DNA of 64,000 nt. Source: Macrotis lagotis. Lineage: Eukaryota; Chordata; Mammalia; Peramelemorphia; Peramelidae. The position numbers and the translations under genes were made by a program. The notes under the pieces are model-generated. The model did not search any database, was not told the DNA's origin, and was given only the letters and a program-made list of their open reading frames with translations. Shown here one piece after another: positions 12,986 to 22,829 of this stretch (positions within the stretch are counted from its first letter, which is position 1; every line of letters begins with the position of its first letter). The stretch is taken from the NCBI RefSeq assembly GCF_037893015.1, contig NC_133663.1, positions 620,001 through 684,000 on the forward strand, read 5' to 3'.

Positions 12986-14127
12986 TACTATATTTTCCCC
13001 CCAAATAAAAATTGATTGGAAAATAAACCCTAGCATGATTTTTAGTGTTCTTAATATAAGCCTGAGCTCCAGTTAATATCATCAGATACATTTAGTATGT
13101 CCGATGCAACACACAACAGACATATTGAAATATCAAACAATATTATTAATATACAATTAAATATAAATAAATAATTTTATTGACATTAAAATAAATGATA
13201 ATACTTATTATAATTATGCATCAGTACATATCCAAGTGGGCACCTTTGGATGATAGGTAAATGCCTATGTAAAAAATGATTTGAAACATTGCTGAATGAC
13301 AATTGGAGACCAGATACATTGCATGAATCATGTGTGTGCTTGATAATGTCCAGATGGGAAAGAAAGCCCCACCCCCAGCCCATCATCACTAAGGGCAAAA
13401 AAAGGTAAGATTGAGTGTGTTTCAGGTATTTAAGTCCTTCAAACAGAAAAAGCCTAGTGCACCCAAACAGTTAGAAGGAAGTGGGTCGCTTTCATGCTGC
13501 CCCTGTTTTGCGAGGTGGCCAAAGAGGTCAGCTGGTCTGGGATTCAGCCAGCATTTCCTGTGCTAAAGACATGAAGAGCTTCCATGCAGAGAGAAGACTA
13601 GATCAAGTAATGATCCCGCAGAAATGACTGCTTGCCGCCAAACTTGATATTGCAATAAATAAACCCTTCAAGGACCATTTGTGCATGGAAATCAATGAGC
13701 ACATTGAGAACAGAATGGAGAGAAATCTGTGTAGAAAGTTTATGAAGCTGAGCCCACAAGAGGTCATGACTTCGGTCAAGAATTCATGGGATAAAAGCAC
13801 CAACAGTTGTGCTCTATGAGTAGGCTACAGGGACAGCAAGTGCTCATTTAAGAAAAACTCTGTGGCTGGACAGGAGAGATTGTGACCAATGGTTTTACAG
13901 AAAATGGAGAAAAACATTCAGACCAGAATTTGGGGTTTGGAGAGTTATGATGATGTTCCAGAAGAAGACGACATGACTGTATTAGGATAAATGCTGATTC
14001 TTGTGTGTGAATAAATGTAGTTTGTTGTGCATGAAAAAATAAGACATCTCCTGAAAATCAGCTCTTATGTGTCTTTGGGAACAAAATTTAATATAAGACC
14101 TTGTCTTCTTTTGGGAGAAATACATTT
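12986..14127 (+). mobile_element. pogo/Tc2-like DNA transposon fossil with TIRs
   Basis: The ends are inverted. The left end reads TACTATATTTTCCCC (12,986-13,000). The right end, read in reverse, gives a TGTATTTCTCCC-type sequence ending near 14,127. Both lead into 'aatataag'-type subterminal blocks. Inside, the frame from about 13,633 encodes LDIAINKPFKDHL followed by EINEHIENRMERN, then an SPQEVMTSVKNSWDK block ending at a stop near 13,820. This matches the C-terminal DDE region of Tc2/pogo transposases, whose hallmark is 'LQPLDV..NKPFKD'. A degenerate acidic tail (13,960-13,975) resembles the family's 'EDD' end. At about 1.1 kb it lacks most of a full transposase gene, so it is an internally deleted, immobile copy. 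Confidence 0.75.
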
Positions 14128-14224
14128 TATGAAGTATGGGTGGTCAAGCAGGATAAATTTGGATCCAAATGCAATAAGGCAAAAGGACTAGATACTCTAG
14201 ACAGGTCTCACATTACTTGGAGGA

Positions 14225-14600
14225 ATTCAATCTCTTACTAGAAAATAGCTCTGGAAGTTCTGAATGCCTGGTTACAACTCCTTACACATACTCACAGTTG
14301 TTTCTGTTGGGGCCAAATGGAACAAGTTTCATCTCTCAAGAAGAAAGAACAGAACAGAATATAAAGTTCCAAATGGGGTCTGAACAGAGAACATGGACAC
14401 CCTTAGCTTATTTGAGTTGGATGTTGTGTCTTCCAATGCAATGTACAGAACTGTTATATCACATTGTTGACTTATTTTGAACTTGTGGTCCTCTGAGCTC
14501 CAGATCTTTCTCCGATAAATTACTCTTTAATCATACCTCCTCCATCTTGCACTTTTGCTGTTGCTTTGCCTTCCAGTCCAAGCATAGGATTTCTGCTCTT
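14225..14600 (-). mobile_element. L3/CR1 LINE fragment
   Basis: Antisense L3/CR1 landmarks in order: 'ttggggccaaatggaacaag', 'aaatggggtctgaacagag', 'cacattgttgacttattttg', 'gctccagatctttctccgat' and 'cctcctccatcttgcacttt'. Confidence 0.65.
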
Positions 14601-14794
14601 GGGGCTCAGAATCCCAAAATTAGATTGATACAGTGAAAGAGAACTACTGAAGTCATTCTGTATTCAATCCCCTTATTTCATGTACTTAGATAAACCTCAC
14701 ACAATGCTTGTTATTATCTCCATTTCCTTATCTGGGAAAAGTTGGACTAGAAACTGGATAGGAATAGTTCAGGGAGGGACACTGGGATCTGAGA

Positions 14795-14935
14795 AGGAGA
14801 GCACCTAGTCTTGACTCTGCCACAGTCACAGGGAATTTTATTGCTATTTCATGTCTATGAGTCTCCATGTCTGGGTTTGTAACATGAATAGATTAGACCC
14901 TGGGTCCAGTTGCTTTAATCTGATCTTCTCTGTGA
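14795..14935 (+). mobile_element. MIR SINE
   Basis: 'cttgactctgccacagtcac' is followed by 'tgagtctccatgtctgggtt' and 'aatagattagac', in the MIR order of CORE then 3' block. The middle is diverged. Confidence 0.6.
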
Positions 14936-15071
14936 AACTTCCCAGTGGGTGGGATCCATTCAACCAATATGCCCCCCATATTGCCTTCTTCCATTCTCAT
15001 TTCTTGACTACCTTGAATCCCCTTGTTGGGCAGGAGAGTAGGAACTGGCTTTTCTTAGTGAGTGAGTGAGT

Positions 15072-15322
15072 GGGCAACTAAGTAGTGCAATGGATAGAGC
15101 ACTGGCCCTGAAGTCAGGAAGACAACTTTCTGAATTCAAATTTGGCCTCAAATATATATCAGCTATGTGACCCTGGACAAGTCATTTCATCCTGTTTTCC
15201 TCAGTTTCCTCATCTGTCAAATGAGCTGGAGAAGAAAATGGCAGACCACTCCAGTATCTTTGTCAAGAAAACCCCAGTGGAGTCATGGAGAATTGGGCAT
15301 AACTAAAATGAAGTGAGTAGAA
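15072..15322 (+). mobile_element. MAR1 CORE-SINE, full length
   Basis: Complete sense copy: head 'gggcaactaagtagtgcaat' and 'ggatagagcactggccctga', B-box-like 'gaattcaaattt', CORE 'tatgtgaccctggacaagtc', 'cagtttcctcatctgtcaaa', and the MAR1 tail blocks 'gcagaccactccagtatctt' and 'gtcaagaaaaccccagtgg'. Confidence 0.9.
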
Positions 15323-15479
15323 GAAATGTACCTAGGACCTGCTGTTTGAGGATCTACCACCATGAACTTGGGCAAAATCCTGAGCCCCGCTAGGAACCTC
15401 ATACCCAGCTCATCTCTCCATTCATGACTTTTCAAACTTTTACACATTGGTTGGAGGAGCCTTCAAAAAGGTCCCTGAT

Positions 15480-15725
15480 CCTTCAGCTTCCTTCTCCAAA
15501 GGGTAAGTGCCCAGAAGAAGTGCCCAGGACAGCCAGATTCATTGCCCTCCCAGCTTCACTATGGTTCTCCAGACTCATCCCAACCCCTCACTACATGGTT
15601 TCTTTTGTTTTTTGCCTTCTTAGAAGGTAAACTCTGTGAGGGCAGGAAGTACCTTTCTTTGTGATTGTATTAATAGTCTTAATGCTTCCCACAGTATCTG
15701 TCACATAATCACCGCTTAAGTAATC
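15480..15725 (+). mobile_element. L2 LINE 3' end
   Basis: The 3' part is clear: 'agaaggtaaactctgtgagg' then 'gcaggaagtacctttctttg', 'cacagtatctgtcacataat'. The upstream part is looser. Confidence 0.65.
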
Positions 15726-15744
15726 TTTGATCTCCCTACCTCCC

Positions 15745-15915
15745 TATAAATATTCATCCATCCATCCATCCATCCACCAATCCATCCATCCATCATTCAT
15801 CCATCCAGTGCATTCTTCCATCTATATACCTATCATCTCTCCATTTATCCCATCCTATCATCTACCTCTTCTACTTATCATCTGTCCATATATCTATTTA
15901 TGTATGTATCTATCT
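15745..15915. repeat. (ATCC)n grading into (ATCT)n
   Basis: A run of CATCCATC units (15,755-15,805) degrades into ATCT-rich sequence. Confidence 0.85.
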
Positions 15916-15989
15916 TTTAATGATCAGTACTGACAATCTCAACCTGTAATGAGCCTGCCCTACACAGACCTTGTACAGTACTTGGTTTT

Positions 15990-16100
15990 TATCTTTCAAG
16001 TCAACAAGTCAATGTACATAGATCAGCAATAAATATTATGCCAAGTTCTGGAGATGCAAAGGCAAAGTCTCTGCCCTCAAGGAACTCCCAATCTAATATT
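15990..16100 (-). mobile_element. L2 LINE 3' end fragment
   Basis: Antisense L2: 'gccaagttctggagatgcaa', 'tctctgccctcaaggaactc', 'ccaatctaat'. Confidence 0.7.
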
Positions 16101-16226
16101 CTTTCATCTTGTATCTCTGTGTCCGGGCTCCAACAGAGTTAAGTTGTGTTTGGGGTCTTTGAAGTCCCTTTCATCTCTGAGCTTCTGAGCTTTGAAGGTT
16201 CTATGGTCTAATTATATGTGACTTTT

Positions 16227-16384
16227 GGGGGGTGGCTAGGCAGTGCAGTGGATAGAGCACCAGCCCTGGAGTCAGGAGGACCTGAGTTCAAATCTGACCT
16301 CGGACACTTCATAATTACCTAGCTGTGGGGCCTTAGGCGAGCCACTTAACCTCATTGCTTTGCAAAAGACTAAAAAAAATAAAT
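16227..16384 (+). mobile_element. WSINE1-like CORE-SINE
   Basis: Well-preserved copy: head 'gcagtggatagagcaccagc', 'ctggagtcaggaggacctga', B box 'gagttcaaatc', then 'cacttcataattacctagct' and a short end 'attgctttgcaaaagacta' with an A-tail. This short tail separates it from the MAR1 copies. It is one of the younger repeats here. Confidence 0.88.
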
Positions 16385-16439
16385 GCCCTTTGGAAGGCAA
16401 TGCTGGGCCCTCCAGTAGCCTTTCTCCCTTAAAATCATG

Positions 16440-16672
16440 ATGATGATGATGATGATGTTAGTTAGCATTTAGATCATGCTTTAAGGCTTGCAAAGTGCCT
16501 TAAATGTGGGATTTCATTTGATCCTGCTCCATGATGAAGAAATTGAGGCAGATAGAGGTGATTTGCCCAGAATCTCAGTGCTAGTGAGTATCAAAGGCTG
16601 AATTTAACTTTACATACTCCTGATTTCAGGTGCCTGTGCTCTATGCACTGTACCACCTATCTGAGGATGATA
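16440..16672 (-). mobile_element. MIR SINE, near full length
   Basis: Antisense MIR: 'gctttaaggcttgcaaagtg', 'atttcatttgatcctgctcc', 'gatgaagaaattgaggcaga', CORE 'gtgatttgcccagaatctca', then the reversed head 'gtgctctatgcactgtacca'. Confidence 0.75.
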
Positions 16673-17209
16673 GTTTACTGGGGCTTTGTAAAGCCATCTT
16701 GACAAAATGAAGCATCCAAAGGACCCCTACCCATGTAGCCTAAAAGCCTTTGGACCAGGTATACTGACTCCTGCTGGCTTGACAAACTGCTTCCACATCC
16801 CTAAACCCAACTCACCCTGCAGTGGTGAGCTTGCTTATGTTTGTCCTCATGGGCAGGAATGTCTCTATCCAGGTGTAGGCATTTTTTCTAGCACCAAGTC
16901 TGAATATAGAGGAAACTACCCATGAAAAAATCTGCTTCCTGTGAATTGTTCCTGAGGCAAGCTCTCCCCCAGACTCCAGAAGGGTATATAAGGCTCCCTA
17001 AAAGGAAACTGTGATCATATCAAGAGTCATCTAGGGGAAAATTACACAACATGACTTTTCCTTTCATGTTCCTAGGCTATGTATGAAACTCATAGTTACT
17101 CTTGATTTTCCACTTCTTGGGCTTTCAAGCCCAAATCAGATGAGGGTTTCCCTCTCATCTGATTTGCTTTAAGGAGAACTCTATGGCAGAATGTACATAG
17201 GTAGGGCAG
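16673..17209. other. unassigned DNA with a double hairpin
   Basis: No repeat family recognised. Two adjacent inverted repeats lie at 17,117-17,165. Confidence 0.45.
17117..17165. repeat. two adjacent short inverted repeats
   Basis: TTGGGCTT (17,117-17,124) pairs perfectly with AAGCCCAA (17,127-17,134) across a 2-base loop. AAATCAGATGAG (17,133-17,144) pairs perfectly with CTCATCTGATTT (17,154-17,165) across 9 bases. The first arm pair overlaps the second by two bases. Confidence 0.9.
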
Positions 17210-17325
17210 TTCAGGTGGTGGTCCAGTGTGATGCTGTGGAGAGATGATTGGATTCGAAGCCAAAGGACTGGGTTTAAATCCTGGGGCTATCCACCATTCC
17301 CTGTGTAGATTTCCAACCTTGGAAA

Positions 17326-17377
<52 letters not shown>

Positions 17378-17505
17378 TCTTAGGTGACCTTATCTTTTTT
17401 CTAATTTATTTATTTTCTAATTTTCTAATCAACATCAGTTTTCTCAACTGTAAAATGAAGAGGTTGATCTAGAAAGACTATAATATCTCTACCAGCTCTA
17501 GACTG
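17210..17505 (+). mobile_element. MIR SINE split by a (GT)n tract
   Basis: The head half (17,215-17,300, with 'gatgattggattcgaagcca' and 'gggtttaaatcctggggct') and the tail half (17,436-17,505, 'cagttttctcaactgtaaaa' then 'tgaagaggttgatctagaaag') are separated by (GT)n plus about 50 bases that do not belong to MIR. Confidence 0.65.
17328..17376. repeat. (GT)n microsatellite
   Basis: About 24 GT units, followed by sequence shared with 18,372-18,417. Confidence 0.95.
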
Positions 17506-17514
17506 AGGAGGCAA

Positions 17515-17855
17515 AAAGAGCGCCTGGTCTTAATAAATACAATCTTATGGGGGAGACAACATGCAAGCAAACATATACAAAGTATGATGTGGGATAGATA
17601 ATAAGTAAGTAACAGAGGGAATTAACAGACTTACTGGAATAAAGAGGATTCAGGAAGATTTTCTGTAGAAGATAAGAGTTTAGTTGAGACTTAAAGAAAG
17701 CCAGGGAGGAGGGCTTGGGGAACAGCTAGAGAGAGCCAAGACATGGAGCGACTTTTCATGAAATAGCTATGTCATTGGATCAAAGAGTACATGACAGAGA
17801 GAATGTTGTTAGCAGATGGAAGAGTTAGAGGGGGGCTAGATTATGAAACAGTAAG
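17515..17855 (-). mobile_element. L2 LINE
   Basis: Antisense marsupial-type L2: 'ttatgggggagacaacatgc' then 'aagcaaacatatacaaa', 'gattcaggaagattttctgt', 'ttgagacttaaagaaagcca' and 'gggaggagggcttgggg'. It stops at a point close to where the L2 at 24,666 starts in the family order. Confidence 0.75.
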
Positions 17856-18285
17856 TGCATTCATTCATTCATCTACCCTAGCTTTATACAGAGAAAGGTC
17901 TGGAGACCTTTCCCCATTCTGATTGAACTCCTGTTTGGTTCATCAGTGTCTTTTCTATGCCCAACCCCTAATTAAGCACAAGACTCCAAATGCAATGTGA
18001 CCCAGGCAAGGATGCTATCTATCCCTGGATCTCAGTCATTGATAAAATCAGCACATGGCAAAGCACAATCCTTTAGAGCACACTACATGAAATCTCTGTC
18101 CAAGGTGCCATCGGTTCATTATAAACAACTCCTTGGGGTTGCTCATCCAAACAGTTATGAATCTATCTGTGTGTACAGATTCCCATCTAGCTTATGTTGC
18201 TTTATCTTATCCATAAAGAAAAATGTAACAGACTTTGTCAGAAGCCTTTCTAAATACTTAATTGGCAGGAATCCCCTAGCCTTTT

Positions 18286-18369
18286 GTGTGTGTGTATGTG
18301 TGTGTGTGTGTGTTGTTGTTGTTGTTGTTGTGTGTGTGTGTGTATGTGTGTGTGTGTGCGTGTGTGTGT
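18286..18369. repeat. compound (GT)n-(GTT)n-(GT)n microsatellite
   Basis: GT repeats flank a (TTG)n core at 18,314-18,330. The open frames through it are repeat artefacts. Confidence 0.95.
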
Positions 18370-18376
18370 AGGATCT

Positions 18377-19297
18377 TATGTGACCTTATCTTTTTCCTAC
18401 TTTACTTTCTAATTACATGAAAAGGTTGTTTTCAACATTCACCCTTTTACAAACTTTGGAGTTCCATATATTTCTTTTTTTTTTTTTTTTTTTTTGCAAG
18501 GCAATGGGGTTAAGTGACTTTCCCAAGGTTACACAACTAAATATTAAGTGTCTGAGGGCAGATTTGAACTCAGGTCCTCCTGACTCGAGGGTTGGAGCTC
18601 TATCCACTGCACCACATAGTTTCCCCAAGTTCCATATCTTTCTACCATCCTCTTTTCCTTTCCCCCTCCTCATGAAAGCAAATAATTTTATATAGAGGTG
18701 TACATATATAATGGTGTTTAGCATATTTCCACATTTGTCATGTTGTGAAGGAAGAATTAGAATGAAGGAGAAATGAGAAAGAAAAAACATTAAAGAACTT
18801 TTTAAAATTGAACATAGTATACTTTGCTCTGCATTCAGAAGCCATAATTTTTTTCCTCTGGATGTGGATGATATTTTCCTTAACAGTTCTCTCAGGATTG
18901 TCCAGGCGTTGTGTCCATCATAGTTGTGTCCATCATGTTTGATCTCAAAATGGTGCTGTTAATGTGTACAACATTCTGGTTCTGCTTATTTCACTCAGCA
19001 ACAGTTCATGAAAATCTTTCCAGGCTTTTCTGAAATCCTGCCATTTTAGAACACCACAGCTTGTTCAGCCATTCCCCAATTGATAAGAATCCCCTTGATT
19101 TCCAATTCTTTGCCACTACAAAAAGAGCTGTTGTAAATCTTTTTGTTCATGTGAGTCTTTTTCTCTTTTGATCTCTTTGGAATATAGACCAAGTGTATTG
19201 TTGGTTCAAACAGTTTGTACAGTTTTATTGTCCTTTGGACATTGTTTTCCAGTTCACAACTCCACCAACAATGCATTAGTGTATGTGACCTTATCTT
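18377..19297 (-). mobile_element. 5'-truncated L1 with perfect 16-bp TSD
   Basis: TATGTGACCTTATCTT at 18,377-18,392 and 19,282-19,297 is a perfect 16-bp direct repeat flanking an antisense L1 3' end. The body (18,393-19,281) reads the 3' UTR 'tgttttcaacattcaccctt', then antisense ORF2: 'gttctgcttatttcactcag', 'cagccattccccaattgata', 'gatttccaattctttgccac'. A SINE later inserted at 18,476-18,627. Confidence 0.92.
18460..18643 (-). mobile_element. WSINE1-like SINE with 16-bp TSD, inside an L1
   Basis: AGTTCCATATATTTCT (18,460-18,475) and AGTTCCATATCTTTCT (18,628-18,643) flank it with one mismatch. The body starts with a T-run and 'ttttgcaaggcaatgggg' and carries the reversed CORE and tRNA head ('gttggagctctatccactgc'). 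Its insertion into the L1 gives relative order: L3, then L1, then SINE. Confidence 0.92.
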
Positions 19298-19384
19298 GAT
19301 GAAATTATGAAGACTTTTACTGCTCACTACCCTCATTTCTAAATGCTTTCAAAAAACATCTCTTTAATAATACTCCCCAGTCCT

Positions 19385-19570
19385 TTCAGAATTCTGAGCC
19401 TCATTTTACTTATCTGTTAAGTGGGAGGTAATCATTCTTGTGCCATTTACCTCATAGGGATCCTAGAGAACATAGTTTCTACTCTTGTGTTTTACGTTTC
19501 ATGCCTGTCACACTGGGCAAGTTACTGAACTTTCATGGGTCTCCTTTCCCTCATCTGTCCAGTCTGTCAT
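19385..19570 (+). mobile_element. MIR fragments (two)
   Basis: 'ctgagcctcattttacttat' then 'ctgttaagtgggaggtaatc' at 19,395, and 'cacactgggcaagttactga' then 'cctcatctgtccag' at 19,508, are both MIR-like on +. Confidence 0.5.
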
Positions 19571-20030
19571 AATATATTATCTACTTCTCTAGGATCTTGA
19601 GGGCTAATTGAACATGATAGCACATATGGGGGAATTTGGGGTTTAGATATAGAAGTCACAGAGATGAAAAGCCGGGCAATAGGATGGACATGTCGTCTAC
19701 AATAGTGGCTGATAATGGAAGGGGAGAGAATGGAGTCACAGGAAATGAATGGAGTCACAGATACCAACATGACAAAAAGTGGCCAGAGGCTGAGTCTGGG
19801 TCTAGCTAACTATGGAAAATTCTCACCAAGCAAAAGGCCCTTGGCCAGATCATTTGAGTGGTCTCAGCTTCAGCAGAAGGGAACATGAAGTACTAGGCTC
19901 CAGGGTACAAATGGGGGGCTCCAGAAGAACTATCTCTTCTTTCAGACTTTCTCCAGTAGCTCAGCTTCATGACTCTGGCACTGATCTGGATCCTTCAGTC
20001 TTCCTCACTTCACATATCTAATGGTCTTCT
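19571..20030. other. unassigned non-coding DNA
   Basis: No recognised gene or repeat. There is a local duplication of 'aatggagtcacag' near 19,729-19,762. Confidence 0.45.
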
Positions 20031-20400
20031 CACCTCTAGCCTTATTACTCCCATCTTTCCTATAAATCCTGCCAAAGTAAGTTCCCTTTAGCTCAGATCT
20101 GATCATGTGACTCTCCTGCTCAACCAACTCCAAAGACTCCCCATTACCTCCAGGATCAAAAATAAATATATCTGTTTCACTTTTAAAATCATATGAGGGG
20201 GGCAGCTAGGTGTTGCAGTGGATAGAGCACTGGTCTTCAAATCAGGAGGATTTGAGTTCAAATTTGACCTCAGACACTTAATTGTCTAGCTGTGTGACCA
20301 TGGGCAAGCCTTAAACAAAAAAAAATTTAAGAACAGTCATATGTAATGTGGCTCCAACCTATCTTTCCAGCTTCATTGGATATTCCTTTCAACTTCATCT
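20031..20400 (+). mobile_element. L2 LINE, interrupted by a SINE
   Basis: Sense L2: 'ctcagatctgatcatgtgac' then 'tctcctgctc', 'actccccattacctccagga' then 'tcaaaaataaa'. After the SINE it resumes with 'atgtggctccaacctatctt' and 'tccagcttcatt'. Confidence 0.75.
20197..20325 (+). mobile_element. WSINE1-like SINE inside an L2
   Basis: 'ggcagctaggtgttgcagtg' then 'gatagagcac', 'aaatcaggaggatttgagtt', 'ctgtgtgaccatgggcaagc', A-tail. The motif 'tcatatg' on both sides (20,189 and 20,337) is a probable partial TSD. Confidence 0.88.
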
Positions 20401-20800
20401 CAGAAATCTTGGCATGTTGTTTCATAGTTATTTTCTTTCATATAATTATTGTTTCTATTGTTTTTCCTTCTGATTCTCACATTATTTAGAATTTCATTGT
20501 TTAGTCTCCATCTGGGTCTGTGTCATTTCCTTGAAATCTTTGGTCTGTTTAATATTTTTCTTGTGCGATGGTCTGCAGAGGAAGAATGACTATTTCTACC
20601 TTTTTTACATTTTTTCTGAAATATCTTTGTGTCCTGACACAAGGTCAGTTTTGGTGAAAGATTCTTCGGCACGCCCATTTAGCTCTAGCTTCTCTAGCAA
20701 TTTGCTCTGTCCTTTGTTTTCCATTTTTGTTTCTCTCCTACTATTGTTTTACTCACTGTATCTTTTTGTAGTTCAGTTAATTATTCTCTTGTGAATTTAA
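20400..20800 (-). mobile_element. L1 LINE internal fragment
   Basis: Antisense L1 interior: 'gtctccatctgggtctgtgt', 'gatggtctgcagaggaagaa', 'atatctttgtgtcctgacac' then 'aaggtcagttttggtgaaag', and 'tagctctagcttctctagca'. Confidence 0.6.
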
Positions 20801-21409
20801 GTGATAAAGTATTTGGACCATATAGGTTTAATGTTGATATTAGTTGGTGGTCTATGGTTCCTTTCAGCATATAGCTAGGTTCCAATTAGTGTGAATAATG
20901 AATCCTATGAAGTATTCACATTATTTAAATTTGCACCATTTGAAATTATAATATATGCAAAAATATACCAATTGGTTCCAGCCCAATGGGAATAAGCAAT
21001 GAAAACAATTTTAAATAAGTTTTTCTCTTTATTAGCATAATAGGATAAGAAAAATGTATTTCTGGTTATAAAGTAATAGAGGAGTTGTAGAAAGCCAAAT
21101 TTTAAAATTGCTGAATATTTTGCCTAAAGATAAACCTTACAGATAATATAATGAAAATATTATTGTTGCTTGAAATATTTTAGCAGCAGTGATTGGACTG
21201 TCTTCTCTTTCTTTAAATCTTTATAAATACACTGGCCAGTGCAGAGAACTTTATCCACATTTCTGCAAATTTGCATGATCACAATTTCATACAATGAACC
21301 AAATGTAGTCAGGAGACCTTGAAAGTTATCTAAAATCAATATGCTCTAAATGTGATATTTTTGGTCTTATAATATTTTCAACAGTTAAGGTAAAAGAACT
21401 TGAAAACTA
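20801..21409. other. AT-rich unassigned DNA
   Basis: About 600 bases of AT-rich sequence with no repeat signature that I can name. Confidence 0.4.
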
Positions 21410-22525
21410 GCTTTTTTTGTAATAGTCTTTTATTTATAATTACGTATAAAAACAATATCAATTTTGTACATGACTGTCAATCTAATATAGGTTATACATT
21501 AACAATCATATAACACATAGTTCCATATTGTGGAAGAAAATTAAAAAAATAAAGGAAAAAATGAAAAATACTATACTTTGGTCTGCATTCAGACTCCATC
21601 AATTCTTCCTCTGGAGACAGATAACACTATTCATAATGAATACTTTTGAGATTGTTTTGGATCATTGTATTTCATCATATAATATTGCTGATACAATGTT
21701 CTCCTGGTTCTGCTCATTTCACCCTGCATCAGTTCATGCAAGTCTTTCCAGGTTTTTCTATTCATCATTTCTTAATACACAATAATATTCCATTTAAAAT
21801 CATATAGCACAACTTGTTCAGTCATTTCTCAATTTTCAATTCTTTGCTTCCACAAAAGAGCTGCTGTAAATATTTTTGTACAAATAAGTCTTCTCCCCTT
21901 TTCTTCTCTTGGGGATATAGACCTAATAGTGGTATTGCTGGAACAAAGGGTCAGAACAGTTTTATAGCCCTTGGAATAAATTTCCATATTGTTCTCCAAA
22001 ATGGTTGGATCAGTTTACAACTTTACCAGCAATGCAATAGTATCCCAATTTTCTCACATTCTCTCTCATACTTATCATTTTCCTTTTCCCATCAGCTAAT
22101 CTGTTAGGCATGAGGTGGTACCTAAGAGTTATTTGAATTTTTCTAATCAATAATGATTTAAAATATTTTAATATAGATAACTTTGATTTCTTCCTTTGAA
22201 AACTATCTATTCATATTCTTTGACCATAAATTGGGGAATGACTTGTAGTCTTATAAATTTAATTCACATCTCCAAATATTTGAGAAATAAGACCTTTATC
22301 AGAAATATGTGCATAACATTTTAAATTTATTATAATAAAAATTACCCATATTACATTTTCTTATGCTCTCTATTTATTATTATGATAGGCAAACTATTCC
22401 ATGCTCTCCTTTACATCTAAGTTATGCACTCATTTTGACCTTATCTAGGTATTTGGTGTGAGATATTGGTCTATTCCTAGTTTCTGCCATAATGCTTCCT
22501 AGTTTTTGAAAACAGCTTTAGGTAC
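21410..22525 (-). mobile_element. L1 LINE, 5'-truncated
   Basis: Antisense L1 3' UTR, then ORF2: 'ttctgctcatttcaccctgc', 'aatattccatttaaaatcat', 'tgttcagtcatttctcaatt', 'ggggatatagacctaatagt', 'gttaggcatgaggtggtacc', and 'aattggggaatgacttgtag' in degenerate form. Many stops, so it is inactive. It faces a sense L1 300 bases downstream. Confidence 0.85.
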
Positions 22526-22745
22526 CCAAGTCATCTAGGTGGCACAAGGGATGGAGTGCTAGACTTGGAAGCAGGAAGATTCATCTTCCTGAGTTTAAAT
22601 ATGAACTCAGTCAATTACTACCTGAGTGATCCTGGGCAAGTCACTTAACCTTGTTTACCTTAGTTGGCAAAACACTATTGTATCTTTGCTAATAAACAAT
22701 CTAAATGGAGTCAAAAATACATTGGATATAACTGAAATGATTATA
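22526..22745 (+). mobile_element. MAR1 CORE-SINE, full length
   Basis: Head 'tctaggtggcacaagggatg', CORE 'gtgatcctgggcaagtcact' then 'taacc', tail 'ttagttggcaaaacactatt' and 'atggagtcaaaaatacattg'. It lies between two opposite L1 copies. Confidence 0.82.
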
Positions 22746-22829
22746 TGGAGACTAGTTATGTAGGTCTTCTGATTTGATTACCAAAGAACTGGAAGGAATC
22801 AATGACACCCTCTCAGGGTGTCAGATTCT

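Larger units (their letters stand above)
17935..19380 (-). mobile_element. L3/CR1 LINE, interrupted by (GT)n and an L1
   Basis: Antisense L3 blocks: 'cagtcattgataaaatcagc', 'acagttatgaatctatctgt', 'gctttatcttatccataaag' and 'agactttgtcagaagccttt'. After the L1 insertion it resumes at 19,298 with 'gatgaaattatgaagac' and 'catctctttaataatact'. It is the host element for the L1 at 18,393-19,281. Confidence 0.65.

Noticed and set aside
15072-15160. tRNA-like sequence
   Set aside because: It is the tRNA-derived head of a CORE-SINE. It has box-like motifs but no cloverleaf, and the CORE follows directly.
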